From Vibrio campbellii CAIM 519 = NBRC 15631 = ATCC 25920 (GTDB lineage Bacteria; Pseudomonadota; Gammaproteobacteria; Enterobacterales; Vibrionaceae), in contig NZ_CP015864.1 of the NCBI RefSeq assembly GCF_002163755.1, forward strand, positions 930,001-994,000: a stretch of DNA of 64,000 bases. The letters are read 5' to 3'. This document shows, one piece after another, positions 53,561-62,474 of this stretch. The notes under the pieces are model-generated. The model did no database searches. It worked only from the letters and a program-made list of their open reading frames with translations, and had not been told where the DNA came from. Every line of letters starts with the position of its first letter. Position 1 is the first letter of the stretch. Made by a program: the position numbers and the translations under genes.

Positions 53561-53972
53561 ATGAACCCTTTCAACAAAACAACATTGGTCGCAGCGCTAC
53601 CTCTTCCCCTACTTGCAGGATGCGTGACTCCGGGAGAAGACGACCCAAATAGGCGCCGCTGGTGGCGCGCTACTGGGCCTCACTATGGGGGCTCTAACGG
53701 GTGATGCTGACTTAGCTCTAAAGGGAGCGATTGCCGGTGGTGTCACTGGTGGTGTAGCAGGTGCGAGTGCTGGTGAGCAACAATCACAAAACCATCGCTA
53801 CAACTTCTACCCGATGAACATTAACGATGTCATTTACCAAGGTATTCATACCGGGGATGTTCGTGTATAGCTTGGGTTCGCAGGGCCAAACGTTTGGACA
53901 ATCAATAGCTACGCATACATCGATGGAGCAGAACAAAAAGTACAAACATTCCGCTTCACTCGAACTCAATAA
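53561..53972 (+). pseudogene. Broken glycine-zipper lipoprotein gene
   Basis: MNPFNKTTLVAALPLPLLAGCVTPGEDDPN gives a signal with lipobox LAGC. A frameshift near 53650 breaks the frame; the +1 frame continues GAAGGALLGLTMGALTGDADLALKGAIAGGVTGGVAGASAGE, a glycine zipper. An in-frame TAG at 53868 interrupts again, after which LGFAGPNVWTINSYAYIDG and KVQTFRFTRTQ run to the stop at 53972. The two lesions make it a pseudogene. Intact relatives are outer-membrane lipoproteins of the glycine-zipper type. Confidence 0.8.
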
Positions 53973-54074
53973 AACGACGAGAATTCTCGTAACGTCTCAA
54001 TAACAACGTCTCATTTGGCAATTTAATAAAGGCTTAGGCATACTCTATCTAAGTCTATATTTTTCAATATTATT

Positions 54075-54728
54075 ATGCCTCAACTCAATAAATCAGACCT
54101 CAGCAAGTTTGAACCTCAGTTCCTTGAATTTATGCAGCAAGAAATGCAAACCGACGCGGCCCACGACCTCAGCCACGTCCGCCGCGTAGTGAAAACGGCT
54201 CGCCAGCTAGCAAAACAAGAAGGTGCAGATTTAGCCGTTGTCCTGCCCGCAGCATATCTGCACGATTGCTTCACTTATCCGAAAGACCACCCAAATCACA
54301 AACAAAGCTCCACGATTGCAGCTACCAAAGCGATTTCGTTTCTAGAAAGCATCGACTACCCTGCTCAATACCATGACGCTATCGCCCACGCGATAGAATC
54401 TCACAGCTTTAGCGCCAACATTACACCTAATACTTTGGAAGCTCAGGTCGTCCAAGACGCAGACCGTCTAGACGCGCTTGGCGCAATTGGTGTGACACGC
54501 TGTATTCAAGTGAGCACGTTATTTGATGCCGCCTTATATAACGAACAGGACATGTTTGCAGAGTATCGAGAATTGGAAGATAAACGATTCACCATCGATC
54601 ATTTCCAAACCAAATTGTTTAAAATTGTCGAGACGATGAACACTAAAGCAGCATATAAAGAAGGTTTGAAGCGTAAAGCGTTTATGCAGTCTTACCTAGA
54701 GCAGTTGCGCCAAGAAGTAGAAGGTTAA
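54075..54728 (+). CDS. HD-domain phosphohydrolase
   Basis: 217 residues. The metal-binding residues are seen as AHDLSHVRRV (His-Asp around residue 30), AAYLHDCF (HD around 68) and DADRLDALGA (Asp around 130). This order matches the YedJ-type HD hydrolases. The substrate, likely a nucleotide or phosphoester, is unknown. The XRE-family gene begins one base after its stop codon, so they are cotranscribed. Confidence 0.9.
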   Translation: MPQLNKSDLSKFEPQFLEFMQQEMQTDAAHDLSHVRRVVKTARQLAKQEGADLAVVLPAAYLHDCFTYPKDHPNHKQSSTIAATKAISFLESIDYPAQYHDAIAHAIESHSFSANITPNTLEAQVVQDADRLDALGAIGVTRCIQVSTLFDAALYNEQDMFAEYRELEDKRFTIDHFQTKLFKIVETMNTKAAYKEGLKRKAFMQSYLEQLRQEVEG

Positions 54729-54729
54729 T

Positions 54730-55467
54730 ATGTCAGAAAGTCACGACCTAATTAAAGAGCTCAAACGCCAACTCAAGCAATCTGGCTTGCACTATGTCGA
54801 CATCGCGCAGCACTTGGAACTGAGCGAGGGCTCTGTAAAACGCTTATTGGCCGAAGGCAGTCAAATCAGCCTCGATCGCTTGGAGCGTATCTGTCAGCTG
54901 ATCGGGTTAGAAATGGCAGAGCTATTTAAACTGGCAGCAGCACACAACAAAGGGCTGGAGTCGCTCACGCTAGAACAAGAAAAACAGCTGGTTGATGATA
55001 AAGGCTTATTGTTGGTTGCGGTTTGTGTGGTCAATGGTTATCGCTTCGAACAAATCATCGAGCAATACATTTTTGATGAGTTGGAGCTGATACAAAAGCT
55101 CGCCCAACTCGATCGTCTCAATATCATCGACTTGCTGCCAGGTAACAAGATTCGTCTGCGGATATCCCCGACTTTCCGTTGGCACACAGGTGGCCCTATT
55201 CAGCGTTTCTTCCAGCAACAAGTTCAAGACGCCTTTTTCCAAAGCCATTTCTCTGCCGAAGGTGAAAAGCTAGTGATGGCAACGGGCTTAATGAGCTTGC
55301 CAACTAACAAGAAGATGCAGCAGAAGCTACAAAAGGTCATTGATGAATTTTATCAGGTCTGCCAAAGCGACGATTCACTGGATATGAACGAGAAGCACGG
55401 TACCTCTCTGGTGATAGCGATGCGTCGTTGGACATTCCCGCTGTTTAACCCTTGGGAACGTAAATAG
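54730..55467 (+). CDS. XRE-family helix-turn-helix protein
   Basis: 245 residues. The N-terminal helix-turn-helix (HYVDIAQHLELSEGSVKRLLAEGSQISLDRLERICQLIGLEM) is followed by a longer domain without known motif (about 80-245). It is probably a DNA-binding regulator. It lies between the HD hydrolase and a small membrane protein in an apparent operon. Confidence 0.85.
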   Translation: MSESHDLIKELKRQLKQSGLHYVDIAQHLELSEGSVKRLLAEGSQISLDRLERICQLIGLEMAELFKLAAAHNKGLESLTLEQEKQLVDDKGLLLVAVCVVNGYRFEQIIEQYIFDELELIQKLAQLDRLNIIDLLPGNKIRLRISPTFRWHTGGPIQRFFQQQVQDAFFQSHFSAEGEKLVMATGLMSLPTNKKMQQKLQKVIDEFYQVCQSDDSLDMNEKHGTSLVIAMRRWTFPLFNPWERK

Positions 55468-55476
55468 GAAAAATTG

Positions 55477-55836
55477 ATGCTCGATAAACTCAAAAGCATA
55501 TCTATCAAGACAAGACCTATTCTTCCTTTATTTGTGTTGGTTGCATTTACTGGTTTTGCTGTGTTCATTACCACGCTCCTACAACTTTCCAATATGGTTA
55601 ATGAGTCTTATCTGATTCCGAGTGGCGTGACGGCTTTATGGGCTCTGTCCGCTTGGGTAATGATCTCAAGCTTTCAGCATGTTCCTGATCTCACGCCAAG
55701 CCTTGGCTTTTTCAAAAGAATGAAAGCTCGCTTGGTGCGTCTGTTCTTTTATTTGGTGACATTAGGCTTTATTGGACTCTCTGGTTTTATTCTATTTGTC
55801 ACATTGCGAATGCTAAGCGTCTGGTTCCGACACTAA
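55477..55836 (+). CDS. Small membrane protein of unknown function
   Basis: 119 residues with about three membrane segments (RPILPLFVLVAFTGFAVFITTLL, GVTALWALSAWVMISSF and FYLVTLGFIGLSGFILFVTL). The ATG at 55477 is preferred to the TTG one codon upstream. It starts nine bases after the XRE-family gene. No family recognised. Confidence 0.75.
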   Translation: MLDKLKSISIKTRPILPLFVLVAFTGFAVFITTLLQLSNMVNESYLIPSGVTALWALSAWVMISSFQHVPDLTPSLGFFKRMKARLVRLFFYLVTLGFIGLSGFILFVTLRMLSVWFRH

Positions 55837-56018
55837 GCTCATCTCGTAACGTATAAAAGCACCAATCCGTTCAATATCACAAGTTAATGAAACTAAAAGT
55901 ATCGTAAAGTGTTACTTTTGGTTTCTCATAACGTAACTCTTTTCTTTACGCTGGTTTCCTAAAGCTCAGCCATTAAAGTGCTCCCATCTCAACGCGATTT
56001 TGCCCCTACGGAGCCAGC

Positions 56019-57875
56019 ATGTTTCTTACTAAACGATTCTTCCCCTATTTCGTTACTCAGTGCCTTGGTGCACTGAACGACAATATCTACAAAAATATTC
56101 TCTTGCTAATGGTGACCTATAGCCAAATTAATTCACTACCGATGCCGGTCGATCTTTTTGTTAACCTTGCGGCTGGCTTATTTATTCTTCCCTTCTTTCT
56201 GTTTTCAGGTCACGCTGGTGCTATTGCCGACAACATGGACAAAGCTAAGCTAATCCGCCGCTTAAAACTTATTGAATTGGTGATCATGAGTTGTGCTGCG
56301 ACGGCTATCATGACGCAGAGTGCTATCCTAATGCTGGTGCTACTCTTCATGACTGGCACTCAATCGGCTTACTTCGGCCCTGTGAAATACGCTCTACTTC
56401 CTCAAGCGCTAAAATCGGATGAGCTAGTGAAAGGTAATGCTTGGGTTGAGATTGGGACTTTCCTTTCTATCCTGATTGGTACATTAAGCGCAGGTCTTCT
56501 GCTTGCAGTTCCAAACGGCATGATTATCGCCTCTTGCATTGTAATTACGCTTTCACTTCTGGGCTTTTTAAGCAGCGCTAACATCCCTGCTCTGCCAAGT
56601 AAGAAAAGTGACAAAGTAAAATTCGAACCTATTACTGGTTTGAAGAAAACACTCAAACTGGCACAAAAACAACCCGGTATTTGGATGTCTATTCTCGCGA
56701 TCAGTTGGTTCTGGTTTATGGGTGCGACTTACCTAACTCAATTCCCGAACTTCGCTCGCGAACACCTATTTGCAGATAGCACTGTGGTTTCTCTGCTGTT
56801 AGCTCTATTCTCAGTTGGAATCGCGACAGGTTCATGGTTGTGTGAAAAGCTGTCTTTCAATCAAGTTGAACTGGGTATTCTACCATTTGGTATTTTGGGC
56901 TTAACGATTTTCAGTGCTGACCTTTTATGGGCAGTACCTGCAATCGAATCTTTCCCAAGTCAGTATTACGATGTACAAAGCTTTGTTGCTCAGTCTTCGC
57001 ATATTAGAGTGATGATCGACTTGTTCTTGGTAGGTGTAAGCGGAGGTGTATTTATTGTTCCCCTTTATGCGTTTATCCAATCGCGTTCAGAAGAAGGCGA
57101 ATGTGCTCAATCTATTGCGGCAAACAACATCATGAACGCACTGTTTATGGTCGCTTCCGCTGCTGTTTCTATCTTAGTGTTAAGTGTTTTAGAGTTCTCT
57201 ATTGTTGAGCTATTTGCGATTTTGGCCGTCGGTAACTTCATCGTGGCCATCTACGTTTACCGTCAAGTACCTGAGTTTACTCAGCGCTTTATTAGCTACT
57301 TGCTAAGCCACTGCCTGTACCGAGTTTCGGTAACCGGTCGTCAGCATATCCCGGAGCAATGCGCTGCCCTGATTGTGGCAAACCATGTAAGCTATGTGGA
57401 CGCTTTGATTCTAATGGGGACATCAACCCGCCCTGTTCGATTCGTGATGGACAAGTCAATCAGTGAGCTGCCGGTTCTTAAATACGTTTTTCGTCATGCT
57501 GGCGTTATCCCAATCTGCTCTCCACGCAAATGTGCAGAGACTTACAAAAGAGCTTTCGAACAGATTGAGCAAGCTCTTGATAACGACGAGGTAGTTTGTA
57601 TCTTCCCTGAAGGTCGTTTGACCTCAAATGGTGAACTAGGCGAGTTCAGACCCGGTGTTGAGAAGATTTTAAAGCGAACACCTGTACCCGTGATTCCAAT
57701 GGCGTTGAAGGGCTTATGGGGCTCTTTCTTCAGCCACAAAAATGGACACGCGTTAACTAAGCGCCCGACTCGCTTTTGGTCTCGTATCGAAGTCAATATT
57801 GGTGAGCTATTACAACCAACCATGTTAGATCGCCATTTGTTACAAAAAGAAGTGCAAGATTTGCTAATTCGCTGA
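56019..57875 (+). CDS. MFS transporter fused to a PlsC-type acyltransferase
   Basis: 618 residues. Residues 1 to about 410 form an LplT-like major-facilitator domain (FVTQCLGALNDNIYKNILLLM). The C-terminal part from about 425 is a PlsC acyltransferase with the catalytic NHVSYVD box and the FPEGRLTSNGELGEF motif. The combination suggests uptake and re-acylation of lysophospholipids, like LplT plus Aas in E. coli. No acyl-ACP synthetase domain is present, unlike Aas. Confidence 0.9.
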   Translation: MFLTKRFFPYFVTQCLGALNDNIYKNILLLMVTYSQINSLPMPVDLFVNLAAGLFILPFFLFSGHAGAIADNMDKAKLIRRLKLIELVIMSCAATAIMTQSAILMLVLLFMTGTQSAYFGPVKYALLPQALKSDELVKGNAWVEIGTFLSILIGTLSAGLLLAVPNGMIIASCIVITLSLLGFLSSANIPALPSKKSDKVKFEPITGLKKTLKLAQKQPGIWMSILAISWFWFMGATYLTQFPNFAREHLFADSTVVSLLLALFSVGIATGSWLCEKLSFNQVELGILPFGILGLTIFSADLLWAVPAIESFPSQYYDVQSFVAQSSHIRVMIDLFLVGVSGGVFIVPLYAFIQSRSEEGECAQSIAANNIMNALFMVASAAVSILVLSVLEFSIVELFAILAVGNFIVAIYVYRQVPEFTQRFISYLLSHCLYRVSVTGRQHIPEQCAALIVANHVSYVDALILMGTSTRPVRFVMDKSISELPVLKYVFRHAGVIPICSPRKCAETYKRAFEQIEQALDNDEVVCIFPEGRLTSNGELGEFRPGVEKILKRTPVPVIPMALKGLWGSFFSHKNGHALTKRPTRFWSRIEVNIGELLQPTMLDRHLLQKEVQDLLIR

Positions 57876-57934
57876 CAGTAGTGTGGCGGAGAATTTAGTA
57901 GGATAAAATCAACGTCATAAATCTAGGAGGTATT

Positions 57935-58552
57935 ATGAAAATCATCATCTTACATGGTCTTTATATGCATGGACTGGTCATGCAGCCTCTTAGCCAAAAG
58001 CTGAGAAAGCTGGGCTACGAGACCCAAGTATTGAGTTACAACACGGTTTCAATTAACGAAGAATCACTATTCGGCTCGATCGACAAAGCGCTTAACCCAC
58101 GGATTGCCAACGTGTTGGTGGGTCATAGCCTAGGTGGTTTGATGATTAAACGATACCTCGCGAGCAGAAAACCATCGACAACTCTGGTGTCCCACGTTGT
58201 GGCAATTGGCTCGCCACTGAAAGGCGCATCTATCGTCACTCGCATTCAAGATTTAGGTTTCGGTGCGATGCTTGGTAATTCTCCCTATCATGGTCTTAAT
58301 AAGCACGAGGATGTTTGGACTTTCCCACAAAAGCTCGGCAGCATCGCGGGAACGATGGCGATTGGTGCAAGGCCAATTCTAATGCGTAGAGACAACACCA
58401 TGTCTGACGGAACGGTGACTGTAGACGAAACACGCTTAGAAGGCATGCAAGATCATATAGAGACGAAACAAACTCACACTAGCCTTATCTACAACACCTA
58501 TGTACCAACGCAGATCGATCACTTTATCAAAACTGATCACTTCAGCCGATAG
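57935..58552 (+). CDS. Alpha/beta-hydrolase, lipase-like
   Basis: 205 residues. The start KIIILHGLYMHGLVMQPLSQKL gives the oxyanion strand (HG), and LVGHSLGGLMIKRYL the nucleophile serine (GHSLG). DGTVTVDET and the histidine in KQTHTSL probably complete the triad. No signal peptide, so cytoplasmic. AGGAGG precedes the ATG. The substrate is unknown. Confidence 0.88.
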   Translation: MKIIILHGLYMHGLVMQPLSQKLRKLGYETQVLSYNTVSINEESLFGSIDKALNPRIANVLVGHSLGGLMIKRYLASRKPSTTLVSHVVAIGSPLKGASIVTRIQDLGFGAMLGNSPYHGLNKHEDVWTFPQKLGSIAGTMAIGARPILMRRDNTMSDGTVTVDETRLEGMQDHIETKQTHTSLIYNTYVPTQIDHFIKTDHFSR

Positions 58553-58679
58553 CGCACTTTTCCATCAAGTAGTTGCAATCTACTTTTCAAGCCAAGGCGT
58601 TCGCAGTACTATCTCTACTCCGACCACTCATTGAGTATCGGTGTTTTTTACTTCTAACCATATTGGTTGGATTCAATGT

Positions 58680-58812
58680 TCTCAGGGCGGGGCGAAATTC
58701 CCCACCGGCGGTATACTCTTTTGAGTGAGCCCGCGAGCGCTCGATTCGTCGAGGTCAGCAGATCTGGTGAGATGCCAGAGCCGACGGTTATAGTCCGGAT
58801 GAAAGAGAATAA
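58680..58812 (+). ncRNA. FMN riboswitch (RFN element)
   Basis: The element begins TCTCAGGGCGGGG, continues with CCCCACCGGCGGTA, then GAGCCCGCGAGCG, GGTCAGCAGATCTGGTGAGA and GCCAGAGCCGACGGTTATAGTC, and closes with CCGGATGAAAGAGAA. These are the conserved FMN aptamer blocks. It lies about 175 bases before ribB. The stretch 58813-58987 is the expression platform, ending with GGAGTT before the ATG. FMN binding lowers ribB expression. Confidence 0.97.
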
Positions 58813-58987
58813 GAAAACATCAGCGGTTTCCTCAACGTTCTGTGTTGGTGAGCACTGGTGCACTTCTTTTTGGATCGCATTTTTTTTGCGTGGGTTTATG
58901 CCACCTTACCGTTGGTGGTTCATTGCCTGCATAGAATGTGACGATCCCTCATACCGCCCTGATTCTGGTGATATTTAGGAGTTAACC

Positions 58988-59644
58988 ATGAATCAGTCAT
59001 CACTACTTGCCGAATTTGGCGACCCAATTACTCGCGTTGAAAACGCACTTATCGCATTACAAGAAGGCCGTGGCGTGCTTCTTCTTGACGATGAAGATCG
59101 TGAAAACGAAGGCGACATCATTTATTCCGTAGAGCACCTGACTAATGAGCAAATGGCTCTTATGATCCGCGAATGCAGCGGCATTGTGTGCCTATGCCTG
59201 ACAGACGCTCAAGCAGACAAATTGGAACTGCCACCAATGGTTGTGAACAACAACAGCGCAAACCAAACGGCTTTCACGGTTTCTATTGAAGCGAAGCAAG
59301 GCGTCACAACTGGCGTTTCTGCCGCTGACCGTGTAACAACCATCAAAACAGCAGCAAACCCAAATGCAAAACCAGACGACTTGGCTCGTCCTGGTCACGT
59401 GTTCCCGCTGCGCGCTCGTCCTGGTGGCGTAATGACTCGCCGTGGTCACACAGAAGGCACTATCGATCTGATGCAAATGGCCGGTTTACAACCTGCTGGC
59501 GTGCTGTGTGAGGTGACAAACCCAGATGGCACCATGGCAAAAGCACCAGAAATCGTTGCGTTTGGTCATTTACACAACATGCCAGTACTGACCATCGAAG
59601 ATATGGTGGCTTACCGTAATCAATTTGATTTAAAGCTTGCATAA
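58988..59644 (+). CDS. ribB: 3,4-dihydroxy-2-butanone 4-phosphate synthase RibB
   Basis: 218 residues. The substrate site LLDDEDRENEGDIIY (around residue 33) and RPGHVFPLRARPGGVMTRRGHTE are diagnostic. It converts ribulose 5-phosphate to the four-carbon precursor of riboflavin. The FMN riboswitch upstream gives feedback control. The gene is monocistronic, as in E. coli, and a terminator follows. Confidence 0.98.
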   Translation: MNQSSLLAEFGDPITRVENALIALQEGRGVLLLDDEDRENEGDIIYSVEHLTNEQMALMIRECSGIVCLCLTDAQADKLELPPMVVNNNSANQTAFTVSIEAKQGVTTGVSAADRVTTIKTAANPNAKPDDLARPGHVFPLRARPGGVMTRRGHTEGTIDLMQMAGLQPAGVLCEVTNPDGTMAKAPEIVAFGHLHNMPVLTIEDMVAYRNQFDLKLA

Positions 59645-59666
59645 TCGACACGTCGTCAATCGCGAT

Positions 59667-59696
59667 AAAAGCCGCTGAATTCAGCGGCTTTTTTTG
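59667..59696 (+). terminator. Terminator of ribB
   Basis: AAAGCCGCTGA and TCAGCGGCTTT form an 11-pair stem with loop AT, followed by TTTTT. Confidence 0.93.
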
Positions 59697-59754
59697 ATCG
59701 ATTTGATTCCTTTTCTAGTAGTTATACTTAGTAAAAACAAAAGGAATCAACATC

Positions 59755-60300
59755 ATGAAGGGAATCACTCTCAACGCACTTATCGCAACACTACTCTTCA
59801 CCAGCCCTATGGCTTTTGCATCGAGCTGTCCAGATATCTTGCAAGGAAAGCAAAGACTTCTCAATTCAACGGAAGAAATAGCGCTGTGTGAAGCCTTCAG
59901 AGGCAAGACACTGCTGGTTGTGAACACGGCGAGCCAGTGTGGCTTCACTCCCCAATTCGAGCAGTTGGAACAACTACACCAAACTTATAAAGATCAAAAC
60001 TTTGCCGTTGTGGGATTTCCTAGTAACGACTTTCGCCAAGACCGCGGCAGCGAAGAGAAGACTGCGAAAATCTGTTACCTCGACTATGGTGTCACCTTCC
60101 CTATGATGGCGCGAACCTCTGTTCTTGGTGAGAACGCAAACCCAGTATTTGCCGAGATAACCAACCAGGCGGGCGTTACACCAAAATGGAATTTCTACAA
60201 GTTCCTCATCAACAAAGACGGCAAAGTTGTTGCGACCTTTCCAAGTTCAACTTCCCCGACAAGTACTACGCTTACTAACATGATTGAACAGCAACTATAA
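59755..60300 (+). CDS. Secreted glutathione peroxidase-family protein
   Basis: 181 residues. A signal peptide (LIATLLFTSPMAFA) precedes a thioredoxin fold. LLVVNTASQCGFTPQFEQL contains the peroxidatic cysteine, and KWNFYKFLINKDG the usual Trp-Asn. The conserved FPCNQFG segment reads FPSNDFRQ, so the Gln and nearby Cys differ from the consensus. It probably reduces peroxides in the periplasm, perhaps with a thiol partner other than glutathione. The DUF3429 gene follows 11 bases later. Confidence 0.9.
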   Translation: MKGITLNALIATLLFTSPMAFASSCPDILQGKQRLLNSTEEIALCEAFRGKTLLVVNTASQCGFTPQFEQLEQLHQTYKDQNFAVVGFPSNDFRQDRGSEEKTAKICYLDYGVTFPMMARTSVLGENANPVFAEITNQAGVTPKWNFYKFLINKDGKVVATFPSSTSPTSTTLTNMIEQQL

Positions 60301-60311
60301 GGAAAGCGGCC

Positions 60312-60758
60312 ATGGCGACTACACGTACGACAATGCTGCAATTGGGCTATTTAGGACTGTTGCCATTTATGTTCAGCTTGGTTCTCATCGGCACGGAAAG
60401 GACTCTATTCAACTTATCTGGGGAGCAGTTTTTTATCGCTTACAGTGCAGTGATTTTGAGCTTTCTCTCCGGTGTACTTTGGGGCAATGCGATTGATCAT
60501 TTCTATCATCGACTAAGCCGTAATGCCTTGGTGCTCAGTAACTTATTTGTACTACTCGCATGGGGAGCGCTACTACAAGGTAACAAACACTATGTGATTG
60601 CGACGCTGTTACTCGCTGCTGGCTACATTGCAGTGTGGTATGCAGAAAAGCTGATCCGAAAAGTGGAAAACGAGGCAGAACCAAAAGGTTACCAGATGAT
60701 GAGAGGAAAACTCACTACAGGTGTAGTACTTATGCATGGGTTGGTTTTAATTGCTTGA
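60312..60758 (+). CDS. DUF3429 membrane protein
   Basis: 148 residues with about four to five membrane segments. LGYLGLLPFMFSLVLI and SAVILSFLSGVLWG match the DUF3429 family, which has no established function. It is probably cotranscribed with the peroxidase gene. Confidence 0.85.
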   Translation: MATTRTTMLQLGYLGLLPFMFSLVLIGTERTLFNLSGEQFFIAYSAVILSFLSGVLWGNAIDHFYHRLSRNALVLSNLFVLLAWGALLQGNKHYVIATLLLAAGYIAVWYAEKLIRKVENEAEPKGYQMMRGKLTTGVVLMHGLVLIA

Positions 60759-60912
60759 ACTGGTCTGTCCACCTACCAGATCACAAAATTAACCACGTTA
60801 TATAAAACAATGTTCATTTCGTGAAGCGCGTGTAATTTTGAACACCGTTTTGTTTTAATTATTAATGGATGGTCGTATAAGTACCCCAAAAGCATTCACA
60901 AAGGATATGAAT

Positions 60913-61158
60913 ATGTTTTTTCGTAAGCTTCTTTTCAGTACCGCGGTCATCAACGCAACAGCAGGTTGTGTGTCCTACCAAGCTCAACAAGCCGCGGTCA
61001 ATACAGTGAACACCACTGGCGTGGTTTTAAACAACGTCGTGAAAACCACGATCGCTCAACCATGTAACGTAGCGGTTACCGTCGCGAGTTTGTTCTACCC
61101 AAATGCGATTTTTATGACCGATATGCCAACTGCCGCTTGTACAGCAGTCCTTCGCTAA
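60913..61158 (+). CDS. Small lipoprotein of unknown function
   Basis: 81 residues from the ATG at 60913, which has AAAGG eight bases upstream; the frame opens at 60865. Lipobox ATAGC gives a lipidated Cys near residue 19 (MFFRKLLFSTAVINATAGC). The mature part has QAAVNTVNTTGVVLNNVVKTTIAQPCNVAVTVASLF with two further cysteines that may pair. No family recognised. Confidence 0.7.
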   Translation: MFFRKLLFSTAVINATAGCVSYQAQQAAVNTVNTTGVVLNNVVKTTIAQPCNVAVTVASLFYPNAIFMTDMPTAACTAVLR

Positions 61159-61173
61159 AGAGCAACAGAACAT

Positions 61174-61206
61174 AAAAAATGGCGACCTGATTGGTCGCCA
61201 TTTTTT
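61174..61206. terminator. Bidirectional terminator between the lipoprotein gene and dsbA
   Basis: AAAAAATGGCGACC and GGTCGCCATTTTTT form a 14-pair stem around TGATT. It serves both convergent genes. Confidence 0.93.
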
Positions 61207-61216
61207 CTTCTCGCCG

Positions 61217-61816
61217 TTAAAGCGTAAGTAGGTAGTTCACCAAATCATTGTACTCATCGTAGCTACGAATCTCATTTGGCAACACAATATACTTGTTGTT
61301 CACTACCACTCCAGGAACGCCGGTCAGTGTGCTTTGTTTAAACTGCTTATCAAAGCCTTTCTGCATCGAGTTAACAGCGAAGCTGTTGTATGCAGCATCA
61401 AACTTCTTACCGTCGACTCCATTATCAACGAAGATTTGCTTCAACTCAGCTTCATTTTGAGGTGCTTGACGCTTCTGGTGAATTTGCGCAAACATCGCTG
61501 GCACCATTGTTTTCTCAACGCCTAGTGAAACCATTGTCGCGTATGACTTAGCCATTGGTACTGCCATGTCACTCCCCATGAAAGCAACATGAACTTTCTC
61601 AAAACTTGCCTCTTTTGGCAGAGCAGGCTTTAGGTTATCGATGACAGATTCAAATTTGTAACAGTGTGGGCAGTAGAAAGAGAAGAACTCGGTTACCGTC
61701 GGTTTCTTCGCCTTCTCCACATCCAATACTTTGTAATGTTTGCCTGCTTCAAATTGCGCAGCGTGAGCAGTGAATGCCAATAATAGAGTGCTGCAAAGTG
61801 CAAAAATCTTTTTCAT
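61217..61816 (-). CDS. dsbA: Thiol:disulfide interchange protein DsbA
   Basis: 199 residues from MKKIFALCSTLLLAFTAHA, a signal peptide. The active site is FYCPHCYKFE (CPHC), followed by the helical insert and the cis-proline loop LTGVPGVVVNN. It introduces disulfides into periplasmic proteins. The frame extends 12 codons upstream, but AGGAATC precedes the inner ATG. It is the Vibrio DsbA/TcpG type. Confidence 0.93.
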   Translation of the reverse strand: MKKIFALCSTLLLAFTAHAAQFEAGKHYKVLDVEKAKKPTVTEFFSFYCPHCYKFESVIDNLKPALPKEASFEKVHVAFMGSDMAVPMAKSYATMVSLGVEKTMVPAMFAQIHQKRQAPQNEAELKQIFVDNGVDGKKFDAAYNSFAVNSMQKGFDKQFKQSTLTGVPGVVVNNKYIVLPNEIRSYDEYNDLVNYLLTL

Positions 61817-61903
61817 GTTTGATTCCTTCAGACACATGTGTGCCGTATTCATTAGTTAATAATTTAAGCATCCAGCAAAGCTGGTCAGGGATGAATAAGA
61901 AGG

Positions 61904-62281
61904 TCAAACAATAGGGGGACGGTAAGGCTTAAAAGCCACAACCACTGTTTTAGGTGTCGGTGATTTATCGATCAGTGCAAGACTGTACGGTAATAAGACG
62001 ACATCATCTTGCAAGAGATTGGTGGGTATTTTAACGATACAAGAAGAACTGCAACTGGTATGAGCTTGCTTCCCTTTCTCCATCAAGTGATCACCATGGT
62101 GTGATTCAATACAGTCCGTATTGTTCACTCCCATTTTTTGATGAAGCTCAGATGCTCGATCTTTGCTTGTACTCACTTCGATTGGTGCCGTTGCTGCACG
62201 CACGCTCGACGCAACACCCGTTAGCAACATGGCTAATAGACAGAGCATTGTCATCATGAATGTACGGTTAAAACTCAGCAT
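61904..62281 (-). CDS. Exported Cys/His-containing protein of unknown function
   Basis: 125 residues. A signal peptide (MTMLCLLAMLLTGVASSVRAA) leads a mature part with CIESHHGDHLMEKGKQAHTSC and SSSC, a cluster of three cysteines and four histidines that could bind metal. The C-terminus (VVVAFKPYRPPIV) ends like some DUF2946-type proteins, but I do not claim membership. It is upstream of dsbA on the same strand, 87 bases apart. Confidence 0.65.
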   Translation of the reverse strand: MLSFNRTFMMTMLCLLAMLLTGVASSVRAATAPIEVSTSKDRASELHQKMGVNNTDCIESHHGDHLMEKGKQAHTSCSSSCIVKIPTNLLQDDVVLLPYSLALIDKSPTPKTVVVAFKPYRPPIV

Positions 62282-62474
62282 ACAACTTCTTCAAAATACG
62301 GTGGATCTTCATCATACAGAATCCTTCTTTTCATACAAGCCAATCACTTAGTGCCACCTTCACAAACCAGAGGATTCTTACGCTCTATACCGACCGCAAT
62401 GCCAATAAAGCTTGAAATCACTATAAAACCTGAGTAATAGTTAGATCAGTTTTTGTACAAACAAGGAAAGATTA

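Noticed and set aside
58667..58978. 103-codon open frame before ribB
   Set aside because: It covers the FMN riboswitch and its expression platform, and the peptide has no protein-like character.
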